From NCBI RefSeq assembly GCF_003346515.1, contig NZ_QQNA01000112.1:1-62924 (forward strand): a stretch of DNA of 62,924 bases. The letters run 5' to 3'. Source of the stretch: Streptomyces corynorhini (lineage in GTDB: Bacteria; Actinomycetota; Actinomycetes; Streptomycetales; Streptomycetaceae). Below are positions 62,921 to 62,924 of this stretch, one piece after another. The position numbers and the translations under genes were made by a program. The notes beneath the pieces were generated by a model that was not told the origin of the DNA, ran no database searches, and worked only from the letters and a program-made list of their open reading frames with translations. Each line of letters starts with the position of its first letter. The stretch's first letter is position 1.

Positions 62921-62924
62921 TCAG
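62853..62924. repeat. 22-bp perfect inverted repeat at the window end
   Basis: Bases 62853-62874 (starting CTGACCCGTTCCAGTCGG) are exactly complementary to 62903-62924, with 28 bp between. The right arm is the very last sequence. Inside a coding region this is more like a fold-back assembly error than a natural hairpin. Confidence 0.75.

Overview
The window reads as chromosomal DNA of a Streptomyces or very close actinomycete. GC content is very high, genes use GTG and TTG starts and 4-nt ATGA/GTGA/TTGA overlaps, and Tat signals and lipoboxes are frequent. The order gatC-gatA-gatB, rmdB, ligA, mnmA, opp, gcvT-gcvH-glyA-sdaA and a ScARP-type toxin gene matches what I remember of the S. coelicolor block around SCO5461 to SCO5501, read in the opposite direction. 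This is memory of synteny, not a search. Both ends look like draft-contig ends: base 1 lies in a dispersed repeat and the last 22 bases fold back on bases 50 nt upstream.

Layout. 0.1-7.5 kb: membrane protein, MMPL exporter, secreted phospholipase C, universal stress protein and an ArsB/SLC13-type permease, all on the minus strand. 7.6-13 kb: the tRNA-dependent amidotransferase operon gatC-gatA-(small membrane protein)-gatB, into which an AAA15 ATPase plus TOPRIM-like pair is inserted directly ahead of gatB with 4-nt overlaps. 13.3-20.4 kb: c-di-GMP enzyme (rmdB type), NAD-dependent ligase ligA, short MetE-like protein, SDR and LOG-family protein. 20.5-27 kb: an accessory island with a DUF427 protein, an alpha/beta hydrolase lacking its nucleophile serine, wrecked and intact Scr1/DUF5753-DUF397-DUF6879 regulators, a small putative RiPP locus (53-residue precursor, attenuator hairpin, HExxH peptide hydroxylase) and a pentapeptide-repeat protein. 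27-32 kb: mnmA, amidase and cysteine desulfurase (the last can supply sulfur to MnmA), thioesterase and TRIC-type channel. 32.2-38.5 kb: an oligopeptide ABC operon in the order C-A-B-D-F. 38.9-46.4 kb: two SseB-like proteins and a P-loop kinase-like protein, divergent from a tandem glycine riboswitch controlling gcvT-gcvH-glyA, followed by sdaA; this is a glycine/serine module. 46.5-50.4 kb: a Trypco1 protein and a 1195-residue fusion of trypsin-like protease, nSTAND NTPase, histidine kinase and receiver. 50.4-55.2 kb: hydrolase, NmrA-like/MarR divergent pair, CopD-like protein and macrolide-type glycosyltransferase. 55.5-62.9 kb: secreted pierisin/ScARP-like ADP-ribosyltransferase, YVTN propeller lipoprotein, divergent polysaccharide deacetylase, RsbW-like ATPase, enoyl-CoA hydratase and two paralogous L,D-transpeptidases.

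The best candidates for an undescribed system are (i) the Trypco1/protease-NTPase-kinase-receiver pair at 46.5-50.4 kb, (ii) the precursor-hairpin-HExxH RiPP-like locus at 24.9-26.1 kb, and (iii) the ATPase/TOPRIM pair translationally coupled to gatB. The window is also rich in short tandem repeats (units of 6, 10, 15, 18, 20, 30-31 and 33 bp) and holds two kinds of dispersed inverted-repeat elements. I saw no rRNA, tRNA, CRISPR array or transposase gene.
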